The notes under the pieces are model-generated. The model searched no databases and had not been told where the DNA came from. It was given only the letters and a program-made list of their open reading frames with translations. From Serratia fonticola (GTDB taxonomy: Bacteria; Pseudomonadota; Gammaproteobacteria; Enterobacterales; Enterobacteriaceae), in assembly GCF_006715025.1 (NCBI RefSeq), contig NZ_VFMK01000001.1:930001-994000 (forward strand): DNA of 64,000 nucleotides. Reading direction: 5' to 3'. A program made the position numbers and the translations under genes. Shown one piece after another: positions 8,572-18,416 of this stretch (its first letter is position 1; each line of letters begins with the position of its first letter).

Positions 8572-9036
8572 TTATTCGATGACGACCAATGGCTCGTCAT
8601 ATTCAACCGGTTGGCCGTTTTCTACCAGGATAGCTTTAACCACACCGGATTTGTCGGCTTCGATCTGGTTCATCATTTTCATTGCTTCAACGATGCACAG
8701 GGTATCGCCGGCGTTCACTTTCTGACCCACTTCCACAAAGGCTTTCGCGTCTGGGCTTGGGGTGCGGTAGAAGGTGCCTACCATCGGTGAACGAACGACG
8801 TGGCCACTCATGGCCGCCGGTGCTGCAGGGGTTTCTGCGGCAGCAGCAGGGGCGACGGCAGCGGTCAGCGCAGGTTGCTGCTGGGCCGGCATTGCGTACT
8901 GTTGCATCATTGGGTAAGCCTGCGCCGGTGCGGCACGGCTGATGCGAACTGACTCTTCGCCTTCAGAGATTTCCAGTTCAGAAATACCTGATTCTTCAAC
9001 CAGTTCGATCAGTTTCTTGATTTTACGAATATCCAT
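8572..9036 (-). CDS. accB: Biotin carboxyl carrier protein of acetyl-CoA carboxylase
   Basis: 154 residues: an N-terminal segment starting MDIRKIKKLIE, an Ala/Pro-rich linker (about 36-76), and a biotinyl domain with the biotin-accepting Lys120 in EAMKMM and the thumb region around FVEVGQKVNAGDT. It carries CO2 from AccC to AccAD. In E. coli the N-terminal part of BCCP represses its own operon. It lies between aroQ (32 bp upstream) and accC. Confidence 0.98.
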   Translation of the reverse strand: MDIRKIKKLIELVEESGISELEISEGEESVRISRAAPAQAYPMMQQYAMPAQQQPALTAAVAPAAAAETPAAPAAMSGHVVRSPMVGTFYRTPSPDAKAFVEVGQKVNAGDTLCIVEAMKMMNQIEADKSGVVKAILVENGQPVEYDEPLVVIE

Positions 9037-9068
9037 GAGTGTGATTCCGTACTCTTTTTGTGTAGCTA

Positions 9069-9521
9069 TTAGTGGGTTTTCGACAAACGGCGAGCCGCTG
9101 CCTGTAAAGCAAATGTGTAGCCATCAGCGCCGAGGCCGCAAATCACGCCTACCGCAATATCAGACAGGTAAGAGTGATGGCGGAAAGGCTCGCGGGCATG
9201 CACGTTGGACAGGTGGATCTCGATAAACGGGATCTGCACCGCCAGCAGCGCATCGCGCAGCGCCACGCTGGTATGCGTGAACGCAGCAGGGTTAATCAGA
9301 ATAAAATCTGTATTACCGCGTGCCTCGTGAATGCGATCGATTAACGCATGCTCGGCATTGGATTGCAGATGGCTCAGGGTGATATCGAGCGCGAGCGCCT
9401 GGTTTTCCAATCCGTTAACAATCTCTGCCAGCGTCGTGCTGCCGTACTTTTCCGGCTCACGCGTCCCCAGAAGATTCAGATTGGGGCCGTTCAGAAGCAA
9501 AATGTGAAACTTATCCGCCAT
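9069..9521 (-). CDS. aroQ: 3-dehydroquinate dehydratase, type II
   Basis: 150 residues with the type II signature LNGPNLNLLGTREPEKYG near the N-terminus, a conserved NPAAFTHTSVALRDAL segment and the histidine-containing EIHLSNVHAREPFR motif. It dehydrates 3-dehydroquinate to 3-dehydroshikimate in the shikimate pathway and forms a dodecamer. Start at 9521 is preceded by GGAG. It is followed by accB, a conserved arrangement in gamma-proteobacteria. Confidence 0.97.
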   Translation of the reverse strand: MADKFHILLLNGPNLNLLGTREPEKYGSTTLAEIVNGLENQALALDITLSHLQSNAEHALIDRIHEARGNTDFILINPAAFTHTSVALRDALLAVQIPFIEIHLSNVHAREPFRHHSYLSDIAVGVICGLGADGYTFALQAAARRLSKTH

Positions 9522-9807
9522 TGTGCTGGTATCTCCGGCAATAAAACCATCATCGTAGAAAATAACCCGATGTCACCGATTTGTCACCTGTTACGCAGTA
9601 ATTTTGCAACAGTAACAGGAACAAGGTCGGGCATTATAACGATATCGTAGCAATTCGCAGCTAAATACTGGTCTTATCAGCGAAGATATTCAACCCTAAA
9701 TCGGTAAACCGATCGCGTTGTTATCAGATTATGAGGGATAGAACACAGAAAAGTTCCGTATCGTGGCGGGCGCATTTTACCGTCAATCTTCCCGCCTTAT
9801 ACCGGGT
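9522..9807. promoter_or_regulatory. aroQ/accBC upstream region
   Basis: 286 bp without a gene between aroQ and msrQ, all on the minus strand. It must hold the aroQ promoter and the end of the msrPQ transcript. No clear hairpin with a T-run was found. Confidence 0.4.
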
Positions 9808-10407
9808 TTACCGCCACCAGGAACGGAATTTCTTGTAACGCAGAGCTAACAACAGCAGTGCCAACGCAACATAGATGAAAGGCTGCGGTGAAAAGGTTTT
9901 TACCGACCATAAATAATGAATCGGTGCCAGGATCGCCACCAGATAGACGAAGTTATGCAACGTCTGCCATTTGGCCCCCAACTTGCGTTGTGCCCATAAC
10001 GTTGAGGTGGCGGCCAGTGCCAGCAAAATCAGCCAACAAATGATGCCCAGTGTCAGATACGGGCGTGTCACCAGTTCGCGTCCCAACAGGCCAACATTGC
10101 TCAATCCCAGCTCTAGCGTGGAATAGCTTACCAGATGCAGAGTACCCCAGGCAAAACACCACAAACCTAGCAGGCGACGACAGCGGATTAGCAGCGGTTG
10201 CCGGGTGTAACGGGCAACAGGGGTCACCAGCAGGGTAGCCAGCAGCAGTTTTAGCGTCATCCTGCCGGTAAAATGCTGGATATCTTTGGCCGGATCGGCA
10301 CTGAACCAGCCTTGCTCAACCGCCAGAATTAACCAGAGAAAAGGGATGAATGCCGCCAGATAGATGGCTACCTTCAGCCAGGTGATTTGCTTGGGGGTTA
10401 AGCGCAC
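9808..10407 (-). CDS. msrQ: Heme-binding membrane subunit MsrQ
   Basis: 199 residues with about six hydrophobic spans and conserved histidines in HFTGRMTLKLLL, GTLHLVSY and ILAPIHYLW, the b-type heme ligands of the ferric-reductase-like family. MsrQ passes electrons from the quinone pool or Fre to periplasmic MsrP, which repairs oxidised methionines. It begins directly after the msrP stop codon (stop at 10408, start at 10407), so the two are cotranslated. Confidence 0.95.
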   Translation of the reverse strand: MRLTPKQITWLKVAIYLAAFIPFLWLILAVEQGWFSADPAKDIQHFTGRMTLKLLLATLLVTPVARYTRQPLLIRCRRLLGLWCFAWGTLHLVSYSTLELGLSNVGLLGRELVTRPYLTLGIICWLILLALAATSTLWAQRKLGAKWQTLHNFVYLVAILAPIHYLWSVKTFSPQPFIYVALALLLLALRYKKFRSWWR

Positions 10408-11409
10408 TCAGAAGTTCTCCCTTAAATCGAGGCCACGATACAGCGAGGCAACCTGCTCGGCATAGCCGTTGAACAGCAATGTCGGTTGGCGCTGTACGTC
10501 CAGAATACCTCCGGCACCAATGAAGCGTTCGGTCGCTTGCGACCAACGCGGGTGATCGACATGGGGATTCACATTGGCGTAAAAACCATACTCATTGGGA
10601 GCCGACAGATTCCAGGTAGTTGGGGGTTGCTCACGGGTCAGGCTGATCTGCACAATGGATTTGATGCCTTTAAAGCCGTATTTCCAGGGAGTGATCAGGC
10701 GTAACGGCGCCCCGTTTTGTGGCGGCAACATTTTGCCATAGACACCGACGGTCAACAGGGCCAGCGGGTGCATGGCCTCATCGAGGCGTAACCCCTCAAC
10801 ATAAGGGTATTGCAGACCGCCGCCGATAAAGCGATCTTGCTGGCCGGGCATTTGCTGCGGGTCATACAGCGTTTGAAACGCCACATAACGTGCGTTACTG
10901 GTGGGTTCGGCCAACTTGAGCAACTTACCCAATTCAAATCCAATCCAGGGCACCACCATTGACCAGGCTTCGACACAACGCATGCGATAAATGCGCTGTT
11001 CAAGGGGGAAACGTTTGATGAGATCGTCGATATCCAGCGTTATCGGTTTACCGACTTCACCGTCTATTTTCACCTTCCAGTCAGCGGTTTTCAGCGAGCC
11101 GGCGTTGGCTGCAGGATCGGCCTTATCCAGACCAAATTCGTAGAAATTATTGTAGCCCGACACTTTTTCTTCTGGCGTCAGCGTCAGCTTGGCCTGCCAG
11201 GCCTCTGGTTTGCTGAATTCCAACGCTTTACCCGGTGGGGCTTTGGGCCGATCGTGGCCTTTGAACCATGACAATAAATCGGCTTGGGCAGGGGTAGGTA
11301 GCGCCAGCGAAGCGGCAGTGATCCCCAATGCCTGGAGCACTTTACGCCGTTGATAAAATACGCTCTCCGGCGTGACATCGGCTTCGGTCAGTTTTCGTTG
11401 TTGTTTCAT
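10408..11409 (-). CDS. msrP: Periplasmic methionine sulfoxide reductase, molybdopterin subunit MsrP
   Basis: 333 residues when started at MKQQRKLTEADV, which has GGAG eight bases upstream; the longer frame to 11430 is not supported. The twin-arginine signal RRKVLQALG (Arg21-22) directs export of the folded, cofactor-loaded enzyme. Cys145 in YRMRCVEAWS is the molybdenum ligand. The enzyme reduces methionine sulfoxide in periplasmic proteins. It forms an operon with msrQ. Confidence 0.96.
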   Translation of the reverse strand: MKQQRKLTEADVTPESVFYQRRKVLQALGITAASLALPTPAQADLLSWFKGHDRPKAPPGKALEFSKPEAWQAKLTLTPEEKVSGYNNFYEFGLDKADPAANAGSLKTADWKVKIDGEVGKPITLDIDDLIKRFPLEQRIYRMRCVEAWSMVVPWIGFELGKLLKLAEPTSNARYVAFQTLYDPQQMPGQQDRFIGGGLQYPYVEGLRLDEAMHPLALLTVGVYGKMLPPQNGAPLRLITPWKYGFKGIKSIVQISLTREQPPTTWNLSAPNEYGFYANVNPHVDHPRWSQATERFIGAGGILDVQRQPTLLFNGYAEQVASLYRGLDLRENF

Positions 11410-11513
11410 CTTCTGATCTCCATTCCTCACAACCTAAGCATGGCGTGAAAACCAGGGTTACGCGAGATAAAGAGTGTCAAGAAGGTAAAATGCGTGTCAA
11501 TGCGGGGTGGGGG

Positions 11514-11540
11514 AAATAAAAAGCGCGGTATGACCCGCGC
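11514..11540 (-). terminator. Terminator after acuI
   Basis: The hairpin gcgcgg (11523-11528) / ccgcgc (11535-11540) is followed on the minus strand by TTTTTATTT. It lies between acuI and msrP. Confidence 0.75.
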
Positions 11541-11583
11541 GTCTCGCGTTTTAGGTCTTGAGGGAAATTCCCCCCTGGCTATT

Positions 11584-12561
11584 TCAGCGGATTTTTACCA
11601 ACGTACGGCCCGTGACTTGATTGTTCATCAGTGCGGCAGCGGCAGCGGGTACCCCCTCTAACCCAATTTCCTGGGTTGCCTGCTCGTAGAAGCTGTCTGG
11701 CAGGATACCGGCCAGGCGCTCCCAGGCCGTTTGGCGGCGATGCAGTGGCGTCTGTACGGAGTCGACCCCCTGCAGACGAACGTTACGCAGAATAAACGGC
11801 ATCACTGTCGTTGGCAGTTGGTAACCGCCAGCCAAACCACAGGCGGCAACGGTACCGTTGTAGTTCATCTGTGCCAGCACACGCGCCAGCATTTTGTCAC
11901 CTACGGTATCGACGGCACCTGCCCACAGTTGCTTCTCTAGTGGGCGCGGGGATTCAATATAGTCACTACGTGGCAAGACGTCCTTGGCACCGAGGGATCT
12001 GAGGTAATCGGTATTGCTGCCACGGCCACTGATGGCGGTCACGCTATAACCCAATGCTGCCAGCAGGGCGATCGCCGTGCTGCCGACGCCACCACTGGCA
12101 CCGGTGACCAGAATGTTGCCGTCTTCCGGTTTCACACCGCCTTCCTCCAGCGCCATTACGCACAGCATGGCGGTAAAACCAGCGGTGCCGAGGATCATCG
12201 CTTTGCGTTCACACAGCCCTTTTGGTAATGGCACTAACCATTCCCCGGAGACACGGGCTTGTTCGGCCAATCCGCCCCAGTGATTTTCCCCTACGCCCCA
12301 ACCGGTGAGCACCACGCTCTGGCCTGCTGTAAAACGCGGATCCTTACTGCTGCTAACCTGTCCGGCAAAGTCGATACCAGGCACCATCGGGAAGTTACGC
12401 ACGATCTTTCCTTTGCCGGTGATCGCCAAGGCATCCTTATAGTTAAGGCTTGACCAATTAACGTCGACCGTCACGTCACCTTCGGGCAACTGAGCGCTAT
12501 CAATGTCTTTGATCTGCGCTAAGGTTTGATCGTCACGTTGTTCCAATAACAATGCACGCAT
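11584..12561 (-). CDS. acuI: Acrylyl-CoA reductase (NADPH), MDR family (YhdH)
   Basis: 325 residues of the zinc-free medium-chain dehydrogenase/reductase type. It starts MRALLLEQRDD, has the substrate-domain SLNYKDALAITGKGKI motif and a Rossmann NADPH site ILVTGASGGVGSTAI. AcuI reduces toxic acryloyl-CoA to propionyl-CoA. Monocistronic on the minus strand, divergent from csrD, as in E. coli. Confidence 0.94.
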   Translation of the reverse strand: MRALLLEQRDDQTLAQIKDIDSAQLPEGDVTVDVNWSSLNYKDALAITGKGKIVRNFPMVPGIDFAGQVSSSKDPRFTAGQSVVLTGWGVGENHWGGLAEQARVSGEWLVPLPKGLCERKAMILGTAGFTAMLCVMALEEGGVKPEDGNILVTGASGGVGSTAIALLAALGYSVTAISGRGSNTDYLRSLGAKDVLPRSDYIESPRPLEKQLWAGAVDTVGDKMLARVLAQMNYNGTVAACGLAGGYQLPTTVMPFILRNVRLQGVDSVQTPLHRRQTAWERLAGILPDSFYEQATQEIGLEGVPAAAAALMNNQVTGRTLVKIR

Positions 12562-12857
12562 GTCATTCTTCCCCTTGTTTTCATATATTATATGAATGTT
12601 TAAGCCTATTTCATTTGACTATATGCAGAATAAAAAAGGATGTCCTGATAAAGGACAAAAAAAAGGCGCTTAATGGTTTTCTTCGTTGTCTATGCTTGAT
12701 AGGTTGTTAAGGATAACCTGATGGTTGGCAAGGAAAAGGAAACTCCTTCATAATTTTTTAAAATCAGGGTATTGCGTTGTATTTATTTGAGCAGGAACGG
12801 GGCCTTTATTCATCGAAAGGTGGCTCTTTACTTAATCATCGCGGACAAGGCACAGGG
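12562..12857. promoter_or_regulatory. Divergent acuI / csrD promoter region
   Basis: 296 bp between the divergent starts. AT-rich tracts near 12590-12660 and 12750-12770 fit promoters for both genes. A frame continuous with csrD from 12777 is rejected because the family starts at 12858. Confidence 0.5.
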
Positions 12858-14789
12858 ATGAGATTCACGACCAAACTCTCTGCATTAATCACCCTGCTCG
12901 TCGCATTGGCGATGTTTCTCATGCTGATGGGGTGTTCATACAGTTTCTTCTATGTCACTCAGGAGCGCATGGAGCGCCGCTTTGATGCCCTGGCAACCTC
13001 CCTCGATCAGGCGATGTTGCTTGAGCCGCTGCAAAACCAGGAGAGCTGGATCCCCTTGGTGATGCGGCCGTTGGGCATTGTTGCCATCCACGTGGATACT
13101 GAAACTAGCAACCTCTTTTCCTATAGCTTGCCAACGATAAAAGTGCCTTGGGAATCCCTTAACGGTTATCGGCAGACTTCATTGACCATGATGCAACATC
13201 CTGGCACCCGGCTGAACATCACCTACCTCGATCCGTTTGCCAGCGATGTGCGCTCATTGCAATCCACGGCGGCGGTGACGCTGTCGATCATCCTGATGAT
13301 GGCGATCCTGCTGTTTAGTCTGCGCTGGCTACGTGAACAGGCCGATGGGGAAGATCGCCTCGAGCGACGAGCGCGGCGCATTCTTAACGGCGAGCGGGAA
13401 GAAGTGCTCAAGGGGGATGTGCGTGAATGGCCTGCCACCGTCAGTGGGGCGCTGGATCGCCTGTTGGCGGATCTGGCTGAGGCGCGTGAGGAACGCAGCC
13501 GGGTCGATACCCTGATCCGTGCCTTTGCCGCCCAGGATGCGAAAACCGGGCTTAACAACCGCTTGTTCTTCGATAACCAGCTCACTACACAGTTGGAGGA
13601 TGAGGGCTCGCACGGTATTGTGATGATGGTACGCCTGCCGGATTTCGACACCTTACGTGAGATTCATGGCAGCGCGGCAGTGCAGGAACTGATGTATTCG
13701 CTGGTTAACCTGCTCTCTACCTTTGTGATGCGTTACCCGTCGGCCTTGCTGGCGCGCTATTTCCACAGCGACTTTACCGTCTTGCTGCCACACCGCACGT
13801 TAAAAGAGGCGGACGGTATTGCGGCACAGTTGGTCAATGCCATCGACTCTCTGCCTTCAACCGCACTTATCGATCGTGAAGCCTTCCTGCACATCGGTAT
13901 CGTTGCCTATCGCAGCGGGCAAACGACGGAGCAGATCATCGATTTCGCCGAACAGGCGACGCGCCATGCCGTGTTGCAGGGGGAAAACGGCTGGTATGTC
14001 TATGATAGCGATGTGCCGGAAAAAGGGCGTGGCAGCGTGAAATGGCGTACGTTGCTTGAGCAGGTGCTGGCACGAGGCGGCCCGCGTCTGTATCAAAAAC
14101 CGGCGGTTACGATCGAAGGGGATGTGCATCACCGTGAGATCATGAGCCGCATTTATGACGGTGCGCAGGAGCTGCTGCCTGCCGAGTACATGCCACTGAT
14201 CAAACAGCTGGGGCTGGCGGAAAACTACGATCGTCAACAGATGAACCGGATTATTCCGTTATTGGCCCTTTGGCCTGAAGAGACGCTGGCATTTCCGCTC
14301 TGTGTTGATTCATTATTACAGCGCAGTTTTCAACGTTGGTTGCGCGATACCCTGTTACAGTGTGAAAAAAGTCATCGCAGGCGAATTCTGATTGAACTTG
14401 CGGAGGCAGATGTGTGTCAACATATCGACCGTTTGCGCCCGGTGTTGCGATTACTCACCGGATTGGGTTGCCGCCTGGCGGTTTCTCAGGCAGGGTTAAC
14501 CGTGGTCAGTACCTCTTATATCAAGTCGTTGCCGGTGGAGATCGTCAAGCTTCATCCAGGCCTGGTGCGAAGTATCGACCGACGGGATGAAAACCAGCTG
14601 TTTGTTCAGAGCCTGACCGGTGCCTGTGAAGGCACTCATGCGAAGGTTTTTGCCGCCAGCGTGCGTACGCGTAACGAATGGCAGACGCTGAAGGAAAGCG
14701 GGATCCTCGGTGGGCAGGGCGATTTCTTTGCGTCGCCAGAGCCTATCGACGCAGGCCGCAAAAAATATTCGCGTCGTTATCGTGTTTAA
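12858..14789 (+). CDS. csrD: RNase E specificity factor CsrD (degenerate GGDEF/EAL)
   Basis: 643 residues from MRFTTKLSAL; E. coli CsrD starts with an equivalent sequence. Two transmembrane helices (about 6-28 and 132-152) bracket a periplasmic segment. They are followed by a HAMP-like coiled region, a GGDEF domain in which the signature reads HSDFT, and an EAL domain whose signature is degenerate (ELAE). Loss of both catalytic signatures is normal for CsrD, which does not make or break c-di-GMP but targets the small RNAs CsrB and CsrC for RNase E decay. It stands upstream of mreB as in E. coli. Confidence 0.95.
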   Translation: MRFTTKLSALITLLVALAMFLMLMGCSYSFFYVTQERMERRFDALATSLDQAMLLEPLQNQESWIPLVMRPLGIVAIHVDTETSNLFSYSLPTIKVPWESLNGYRQTSLTMMQHPGTRLNITYLDPFASDVRSLQSTAAVTLSIILMMAILLFSLRWLREQADGEDRLERRARRILNGEREEVLKGDVREWPATVSGALDRLLADLAEAREERSRVDTLIRAFAAQDAKTGLNNRLFFDNQLTTQLEDEGSHGIVMMVRLPDFDTLREIHGSAAVQELMYSLVNLLSTFVMRYPSALLARYFHSDFTVLLPHRTLKEADGIAAQLVNAIDSLPSTALIDREAFLHIGIVAYRSGQTTEQIIDFAEQATRHAVLQGENGWYVYDSDVPEKGRGSVKWRTLLEQVLARGGPRLYQKPAVTIEGDVHHREIMSRIYDGAQELLPAEYMPLIKQLGLAENYDRQQMNRIIPLLALWPEETLAFPLCVDSLLQRSFQRWLRDTLLQCEKSHRRRILIELAEADVCQHIDRLRPVLRLLTGLGCRLAVSQAGLTVVSTSYIKSLPVEIVKLHPGLVRSIDRRDENQLFVQSLTGACEGTHAKVFAASVRTRNEWQTLKESGILGGQGDFFASPEPIDAGRKKYSRRYRV

Positions 14790-15110
14790 CCTGATGACCG
14801 GGCAAAAATTAACGTAGAATGGCCTGTCTTTTCCTGTGGGCGTCAGTAGGTGCTTACCACCGGTGACAATCAGGAAAAATGTTAGATTTTATGAGCTGTG
14901 TTGTGCCGTTTGGTTCGTTGATTTGGTGGAAAACTGATTCTTTATTGAGGGATATCAGGCCCCATTCGCTTTCCGTACCTCCGGCCAGAAACAACGCAGA
15001 CTATTTTTCACCGAAGTAGAACGTTTTTGCGCCTTGTCGCTGCTTCGTGTGGTTGGTAAAGTAGGCGGATTTTATTTTCCGCCCCCAGCTTGCAGGATTA
15101 TCCTTTCGTT
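14790..15110 (+). promoter_or_regulatory. mreB upstream region
   Basis: 321 bp with no gene. This must hold the mreBCD promoters; several are known in E. coli at this place. A short hairpin (ggcgga/tccgcc, 15064-15083) lies 28 bp before the mreB start, without a T-run. I could not assign -35/-10 pairs with confidence. Confidence 0.5.
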
Positions 15111-16154
15111 ATGTTTAAGAAATTTCGTGGCATGTTTTCCAATGACTTGTCCATCGACTTGGGTACCGCCAATACCCTGATTTATGTTAAAGGACAAGGC
15201 ATTGTACTGAATGAACCGTCGGTGGTTGCCATTCGCCAGGATCGTGCCGGTTCACCCAAGAGTGTTGCGGCCGTAGGCCATGATGCCAAACAGATGCTGG
15301 GGCGTACGCCTGGCAATATCGCTGCCATTCGTCCGATGAAAGACGGCGTTATCGCCGACTTCTTCGTGACCGAAAAAATGCTGCAGCACTTCATCAAACA
15401 GGTTCACAGCAACAGCTTCATGCGCCCAAGCCCGCGCGTGCTGGTTTGCGTACCTGTTGGTGCCACCCAGGTTGAACGTCGTGCGATCCGCGAGTCCGCG
15501 CAGGGTGCAGGTGCCCGCGAAGTCTTCCTGATTGAAGAACCTATGGCAGCGGCTATCGGTGCTGGTCTGCCAGTATCGGAAGCGACCGGCTCCATGGTAG
15601 TGGATATCGGTGGTGGTACTACCGAAGTCGCGGTTATCTCCCTCAATGGCGTGGTGTACTCCTCTTCTGTGCGTATCGGCGGTGACCGTTTCGACGAAGC
15701 CATTATTAATTATGTGCGTCGTAACTATGGTTCACTGATCGGTGAGGCCACGGCTGAACGCATCAAACATGGTATCGGTTCGGCTTATCCGGATGATGAA
15801 GTACGTGAAATCGAAGTGCGTGGCCGTAACCTGGCAGAAGGTGTTCCGCGCGGTTTCACCATGAACTCCAATGAAATTCTCGAGGCCTTGCAAGAGCCGC
15901 TGACCGGTATTGTCAGCGCGGTAATGGTTGCGCTGGAACAGTGCCCGCCAGAACTGGCTTCCGACATCTCCGAACGCGGTATGGTGCTGACCGGCGGTGG
16001 CGCATTGCTGCGTAACCTGGATCGCCTGCTGATGGAAGAGACCGGTATCCCGGTAGTGGTGGCAGAAGATCCGCTTACCTGCGTGGCTCGTGGTGGCGGT
16101 AAGGCGTTGGAAATGATCGACATGCATGGCGGCGATTTGTTCAGCGAAGAATAG
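15111..16154 (+). CDS. mreB: Rod shape-determining actin homologue MreB
   Basis: 347 residues from ATG at 15111 (MFKKFRGMFSNDLS), identical in length to E. coli MreB; the upstream extension to 15090 is rejected. Actin-fold nucleotide motifs are intact: phosphate 1 DLGTANTLIY, phosphate 2 VVDIGGGTTEVAV, adenosine motif LTGGGALL. MreB filaments under the inner membrane guide lateral wall synthesis with MreC, MreD, RodA and PBP2. First gene of mreBCD. Confidence 0.98.
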   Translation: MFKKFRGMFSNDLSIDLGTANTLIYVKGQGIVLNEPSVVAIRQDRAGSPKSVAAVGHDAKQMLGRTPGNIAAIRPMKDGVIADFFVTEKMLQHFIKQVHSNSFMRPSPRVLVCVPVGATQVERRAIRESAQGAGAREVFLIEEPMAAAIGAGLPVSEATGSMVVDIGGGTTEVAVISLNGVVYSSSVRIGGDRFDEAIINYVRRNYGSLIGEATAERIKHGIGSAYPDDEVREIEVRGRNLAEGVPRGFTMNSNEILEALQEPLTGIVSAVMVALEQCPPELASDISERGMVLTGGGALLRNLDRLLMEETGIPVVVAEDPLTCVARGGGKALEMIDMHGGDLFSEE

Positions 16155-16249
16155 TCAGCAGCCCAGAACGGAGGGAGCGTAGCGGATGACGGCAATAGCA
16201 TGGCATCTGGTGCGTTCCCCTTTCTGTTGTCGAGGAACGCGCATAATTT

Positions 16250-17263
16250 ATGAAGCCGATTTTTAGCAGGGGGCCTTCCCTGCAACTACGACTTTTTCTC
16301 GCAGTGATCGCGGCTATTGCCTTGATCGTTGCTGATAGCCGGCTCGGTACGTTCGTAAAAATACGAAACTACATGGATACTGCCGTCAGCCCTTTTTATT
16401 TTTTGGCCAATGGGCCGCGTAAAGTTTTGGACAGCGTTTCGGAAACGCTGGCTACCCGCCAACAGCTGGAGCTGGAGAATCGAGCTCTACGGCAGGAATT
16501 GTTACTGAAAAACAGCGATATTCTTCTTCTTGGCCAATTCAAACAGGAAAACGCCCGTTTGCGTGAGCTATTAGGCTCACCGTTGCGCCAGGACGAACAC
16601 AAAATGGTCACTCAGGTGATCTCGACCGGTTCTGACCCTTATAGCGATCAGGTGGTGATCGATAAAGGTTCGGACAACGGTGTCTATGAAGGCCAGCCGG
16701 TTATCAGCGATAAAGGCGTGGTCGGGCAGGTGGTGGCGGTAGCAAAAATGACCAGCCGCGTCCTGTTGATTTGTGATGCTTCTCATGCGTTGCCCATTCA
16801 GGTGCTGCGTAATGATATCCGTGTGATTGCTGCGGGCAGCGGTTGTGCAGACGATCTGCAACTGGAACATCTGCCGGGCAATACTGATATCCGCGTAGGA
16901 GATGTACTGGTGACTTCTGGCCTGGGTGGCCGCTTCCCGGAAGGCTATCCGGTGGCGGTAGTGTCTTCGGTAAAGGTGGATAACCAGCGTGCTTACACGG
17001 TGATCCAGGCGCGCCCCACTGCGGGCCTGCAGCGCCTGCGTTATCTGTTGCTGCTGTGGGGAGCCGATCGTAATGGTGAAATGCCGTTGCCGCCGGATGA
17101 AGTACATCGCGTCGCCAATGAACGTCTGATGCAGATGATGCCACAGGTGTTGCCACCGGCGGATGCCATGGGACCACCGGCACCATTGCCAGCACCCGCG
17201 ACCGGGACGACGCTGCCTCCGACAGCAACCCAAACGCCAGTGGACGCAGGAGCCCCACGATGA
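16250..17263 (+). CDS. mreC: Rod shape-determining protein MreC
   Basis: 337 residues: a single membrane anchor (about 11-27), a periplasmic coiled coil (about 65-105, rich in LEN/LRQELL), the MreC beta domain (about 115-275), and a Pro/Ala-rich tail after residue 300. It activates the elongasome by binding PBP2. It lies 95 bp after mreB and overlaps mreD by 4 bp (ATGA). Confidence 0.97.
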   Translation: MKPIFSRGPSLQLRLFLAVIAAIALIVADSRLGTFVKIRNYMDTAVSPFYFLANGPRKVLDSVSETLATRQQLELENRALRQELLLKNSDILLLGQFKQENARLRELLGSPLRQDEHKMVTQVISTGSDPYSDQVVIDKGSDNGVYEGQPVISDKGVVGQVVAVAKMTSRVLLICDASHALPIQVLRNDIRVIAAGSGCADDLQLEHLPGNTDIRVGDVLVTSGLGGRFPEGYPVAVVSSVKVDNQRAYTVIQARPTAGLQRLRYLLLLWGADRNGEMPLPPDEVHRVANERLMQMMPQVLPPADAMGPPAPLPAPATGTTLPPTATQTPVDAGAPR

Positions 17264-17748
17264 ATCGCTATCGCAGCCATGGGCGCTGGATAATCTGGCT
17301 GTCGTTTCTGGTGGCATTAGTGCTGCAAATCATGCCGTGGCCAGAACAGATCTACATGTTCCGGCCCTCTTGGCTGCTGCTGATCCTCACTTACTGGGTG
17401 ATGGCGTTGCCGCATCGGGTTAACGTCGGCACCGGTTTTATCCTGGGGCTGGTCATGGACCTGATCCTCGGTTCAACGCTGGGTGTTCGTGCGTTGGCGA
17501 TGGGCATCATCGCTTATCTGGTCGCTTTTAAATTCCAATTGTTCCGCAATATGGCCCTCTGGCAGCAAGCGCTGATTGTAGTCCTGCTATCATTGGCAAT
17601 GGATGTTGTCGTTTTCTGGGCAGAGTTTTTAGTGATCAACGTCTCTTTCCGGCCAGAGGTGTTCTGGAGTAGTGTGGTAAACGGCGTGCTTTGGCCGTGG
17701 TTATTCCTGCTGATGCGCAAGATCCGCCGTCAGTTTGCCGTACAATAA
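17260..17748 (+). CDS. mreD: Rod shape-determining protein MreD
   Basis: 162 residues, almost entirely hydrophobic with about five membrane spans and the family motif PHRVNVGTGFILGLVMDL. It is the integral membrane partner of MreC in the elongasome. Starts inside the mreC stop (ATGA overlap) and is followed 12 bp later by yhdE. Confidence 0.97.
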   Translation: MNRYRSHGRWIIWLSFLVALVLQIMPWPEQIYMFRPSWLLLILTYWVMALPHRVNVGTGFILGLVMDLILGSTLGVRALAMGIIAYLVAFKFQLFRNMALWQQALIVVLLSLAMDVVVFWAEFLVINVSFRPEVFWSSVVNGVLWPWLFLLMRKIRRQFAVQ

Positions 17749-17760
17749 CAAGGGTATTTA

Positions 17761-18345
17761 ATGCGTTCACTGTATCTTGCTTCCGGTTCTCCCCGTCGGC
17801 GTGAATTACTTACCCTGCTCGGCGTCCCGTTTGAAATCATTCTGACGCATACTGAAGAACAACGTCAGGAAGGTGAAACGGCGGAAAACTATGTTCGCCG
17901 TCTGGCACAGGATAAAGCGCGTGCAGGTGTGTCTCTGGTGCCACAGGATTGGCCGGTATTGGGCGCGGACACCATTGTGGTGCTTAACGGCCAGATACTG
18001 GAAAAACCGCACGACGAGCAGCATGCCGCACAGATGCTGGCTGCGCTATCGGGTAAACAGCATCAGGTGATGACCGCCGTGGCCATTGCCGATCGGCAAG
18101 ACGTTTTGTGCCAATTGGTCGTGACCGACGTGACGTTCCGCATGCTGTCACAACAAGATATTCGCGACTATATTGCAACAGGCGAACCGATGGATAAAGC
18201 GGGTGCCTATGGAATTCAAGGAAAGGGTGGTTGTTTCGTCAGAACCATTACCGGGAGTTATCATGCGGTGATGGGCTTACCGTTAGTCGAAACACATGAG
18301 CTGCTCAGTCATTTTGTCGCATTACGAGAGGTAAGAACCGGTTGA
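17761..18345 (+). CDS. yhdE: Maf-type nucleoside triphosphate pyrophosphatase (dTTP/UTP)
   Basis: 194 residues with the Maf signature LASGSPRRRELL at the N-terminus and the catalytic region GADTIVVLNGQILEKP. The DKAGAYGIQGKG motif is also present. The family hydrolyses dTTP, UTP and modified pyrimidine triphosphates. Cotranscribed after mreD and before rng, the conserved mre-yhdE-rng order. Confidence 0.95.
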   Translation: MRSLYLASGSPRRRELLTLLGVPFEIILTHTEEQRQEGETAENYVRRLAQDKARAGVSLVPQDWPVLGADTIVVLNGQILEKPHDEQHAAQMLAALSGKQHQVMTAVAIADRQDVLCQLVVTDVTFRMLSQQDIRDYIATGEPMDKAGAYGIQGKGGCFVRTITGSYHAVMGLPLVETHELLSHFVALREVRTG

Positions 18346-18416
18346 TAGCGCCATTAGATTTTATGCTGCCGCATGAAAGATAAGGGGCAGGTGGACACCG
18401 GCTCTGAGGAGAGAGC

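Noticed and set aside
12777..12857. N-terminal extension of CsrD (and similar extensions of dusB, mreB, prmA, tldD, pmbA and the AraC gene)
   Set aside because: Family starts and ribosome sites support the inner start codons; the extensions enter promoters or neighbouring genes.
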